Positions 62,519 to 64,000 of a DNA stretch of 64,000 bases are shown in pieces; within the stretch, counting starts at the first letter, position 1, and the number at the start of each line of letters is the position of its first letter. Position numbers and translations under genes: made by a program. The stretch is from an uncultured Polaribacter sp. GTDB lineage: Bacteria > Bacteroidota > Bacteroidia > Flavobacteriales > Flavobacteriaceae. The stretch is from assembly GCA_943788045.1 (NCBI GenBank), contig CALSOT010000002.1, positions 552,310 through 616,309 on the forward strand, read 5' to 3'. The notes beneath the pieces are model-generated. The model was not told the DNA's origin. It was given only the letters and a program-made list of their open reading frames with translations, and ran no database searches.

Positions 62519-63973
62519 ATGTCAAGAACGAGTAAAGTTCCTATGGGACAAAAAATAGCCTTTGGATTTGGAATGTTAGCCAACCAAATGTTTCCAGCCA
62601 TCTTAGGTATTTTTATGGTTGTTTTAGTTGAGGACCTTGGTTTTTCTGGCTGGATGTGGTCTTTAGTATTTCTTTTTCCTAGAATTTTTGATGCTATTAC
62701 AGATCCTATTATGGGCTTTATTTCAGATAATACAAAATCTAAATGGGGAAGACGCAGACAATATGTTCTAATTGGAGGTGTTCTTATGGGTATTGCTTAT
62801 ATTTTTATGTGGCAGCTTTATAAAGTTGACGGAGTTCAATACAATTTTTGGTATTTCTTTTTATGGTCTTTAGTATTTTATTTAGGCTTAACTATTTTTA
62901 GTGTTCCCTATGTAGCCATGGGATATGAAATGAGTGATGATTTTCACGAACGTACCAACATTATGGCAATAGCCCAATTTATTGGGCAATGGGCATGGGT
63001 AATTGCACCTTTATTTTGGATTATTATGTATGATGAAAGTTGGTTTCCGTCTGCAGATGTTGCTGTTAAGGAATTGGCAATTTGGGTTGCCATACCCTGT
63101 GCAATTTGTGCTTTGGTGCCCGCAATTTTTATAAAAAGCGACTCAACACTAAACGAAGACTATGAGCCTTTAAACTCTTCCAATATTGGGAATAGTTTAA
63201 TGAAAATATTTGAAAGTTTTGTAGCTGCATTTAAAATTAAAGAATTTCGAAAATTATGTGGGGCAACTTTTCTAATATTTAACGCTTTTAATACTGTAGC
63301 AGCACTTACTTTTTTTGTAATTGTTTATAAATTATTTAATGGAGATGCAGGTGCAAGCGGAATATGGGTTTCTATGTTTGGATGCTTAGGAGCTTTAGGA
63401 ACTACTTTTATTGTTATTCCGGCTGTGGCTTGGATGTCAAAAAAACTAGGTAAGAAAAAAGCCTTTATGTTATCACAATCAATTTCGTTGGTAGGATATA
63501 TCATGCTTTATTTCTTATTTATTCCAGGAAAACCATGGATGTATATTATTGCATTGCCTTTCTTTTCTTTTGGTATAGGAAGTTTATTTACCATTATGAT
63601 GTCTATGACTGCAGATGTTATTGATATTGATGAAATAAATACAGGAAAGCGAAGAGAAGGTATTTTTGGAGCCATCTACTGGTGGATGGTAAAAGTAGGC
63701 TATGGAATTGCTGGAGCACTAAGTGGTGTAATAATTACTGTAGTAGGTTTTAACTCAGATTTGGCAACAACAGACCAGCAAGCTGCAGTAGACGACTTGC
63801 ACGCTTTCTTTTGCTTTTTTCCTATGGTCGGAACTATTTTAGCGATGCTCATTATGCGCAACTATAGTATTACAGAGGAGCGTGCTTTGGAAATAAGATC
63901 ACAGCTAGCCATACAAAAAGAAACTAAAAACGAAGGTCATTTCGATAAGCAGAGCATCCTCAAAAATAATTAG
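62519..63973 (+). CDS. MFS sugar symporter (GPH family)
   Basis: Inner-membrane transporter, 484 residues and about 12 helices, of the glycoside-pentoside-hexuronide:cation type: KIAFGFGMLANQMFPAILG, the motif DAITDPIMGFISDNTKSKWGRRRQYVLIGG (D...GxxSDxxxxxxGRRR), VPYVAMGYEMSDDFHERT, MSMTADVIDIDEINTGKRREGIFGA. It is likely to carry glucose or short beta-glucans from periplasm to cytoplasm, feeding the GH149 enzyme. It is the last visible gene; the locus may continue beyond the window. Confidence 0.93.
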   Translation: MSRTSKVPMGQKIAFGFGMLANQMFPAILGIFMVVLVEDLGFSGWMWSLVFLFPRIFDAITDPIMGFISDNTKSKWGRRRQYVLIGGVLMGIAYIFMWQLYKVDGVQYNFWYFFLWSLVFYLGLTIFSVPYVAMGYEMSDDFHERTNIMAIAQFIGQWAWVIAPLFWIIMYDESWFPSADVAVKELAIWVAIPCAICALVPAIFIKSDSTLNEDYEPLNSSNIGNSLMKIFESFVAAFKIKEFRKLCGATFLIFNAFNTVAALTFFVIVYKLFNGDAGASGIWVSMFGCLGALGTTFIVIPAVAWMSKKLGKKKAFMLSQSISLVGYIMLYFLFIPGKPWMYIIALPFFSFGIGSLFTIMMSMTADVIDIDEINTGKRREGIFGAIYWWMVKVGYGIAGALSGVIITVVGFNSDLATTDQQAAVDDLHAFFCFFPMVGTILAMLIMRNYSITEERALEIRSQLAIQKETKNEGHFDKQSILKNN

Positions 63974-64000
63974 TGCACAAAGTTAAATTATGTCATTCAG

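Noticed and set aside
1..64000. CRISPR arrays, prophage, integron or toxin-antitoxin modules
   Set aside because: No regularly spaced repeats, integrase, phage structural genes or paired small toxin/antitoxin genes were seen. Most extra open frames are shadows of real genes.

Overview
The window looks like chromosome of a marine member of Flavobacteriaceae, probably close to Polaribacter. The signs are a very AT-rich sequence, promoters of the Bacteroidota type (TTG, 17-23 bp, TAnnTTTG), a type IX secretion (T9SS) type B C-terminal domain and a type A sorting domain, SusC/SusD pairs, the nusB-DUF1573-yajC-ybbR-coaE operon, a PUR-alpha-like DUF3276 gene, and frequent TTG start codons. No rRNA, tRNA, CRISPR array, phage or insertion sequence was seen.

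Region 1 (1-30.6 kb) is mostly core genome. It holds sucC, uvrB, an ABC-2 exporter, a menaquinone-type pair (hotdog thioesterase and isochorismate synthase), DUF3276, an MsbA-like ABC exporter, the nusB operon, a histidine kinase/response regulator pair, tsaC, a glycosyltransferase, an HsdR_N nuclease-fold gene, holA, a DUF255 lipoprotein and a secreted beta-helix protein. Two surface-protein genes here are broken by small frameshifts: a DUF5916 gene (two single-base insertions 34 bp apart) and a giant T9SS protein (one missing base).

Region 2 (30.8-35.2 kb) is a lower Entner-Doudoroff module: kdgK, a phosphofructokinase with diphosphate-type active-site residues, and kdgA. A divergent LacI-family regulator sits beside it. 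Two palindromic operators built on GCTTAAACGTTTAAGC lie between regulator and module, one at the start site of the regulator's own promoter. The regulator frame has no ATG, GTG or TTG ahead of its DNA-binding domain.

Region 3 (35.3-39.4 kb) is a heme-based gas-sensing phosphorelay: receiver, H-NOX, multi-PAS histidine kinase, HPt and LytTR regulator. A sparse 39.4-43 kb stretch follows, with a STAS protein lacking its phospho-serine, a small glycosyltransferase-fold protein, manA, a small orphan protein and three long untranslated stretches.

Region 4 (43-64 kb) is a laminarin (beta-1,3/1,6-glucan) utilization locus. It has a membrane-spanning sensor with a LuxR-type domain, SusC, SusD, a surface glycan-binding lipoprotein with a recently duplicated domain, a GH16 laminarinase, an unassigned clan GH-A lipoprotein, a cytoplasmic GH149-type beta-1,3-glucan phosphorylase, GH17, GH30 and an MFS sugar symporter. 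Inferred flow: surface cutting by GH16, SusCD import, periplasmic trimming and beta-1,6 debranching by GH17, GH30 and the GH-A enzyme, MFS uptake, and cytoplasmic phosphorolysis.
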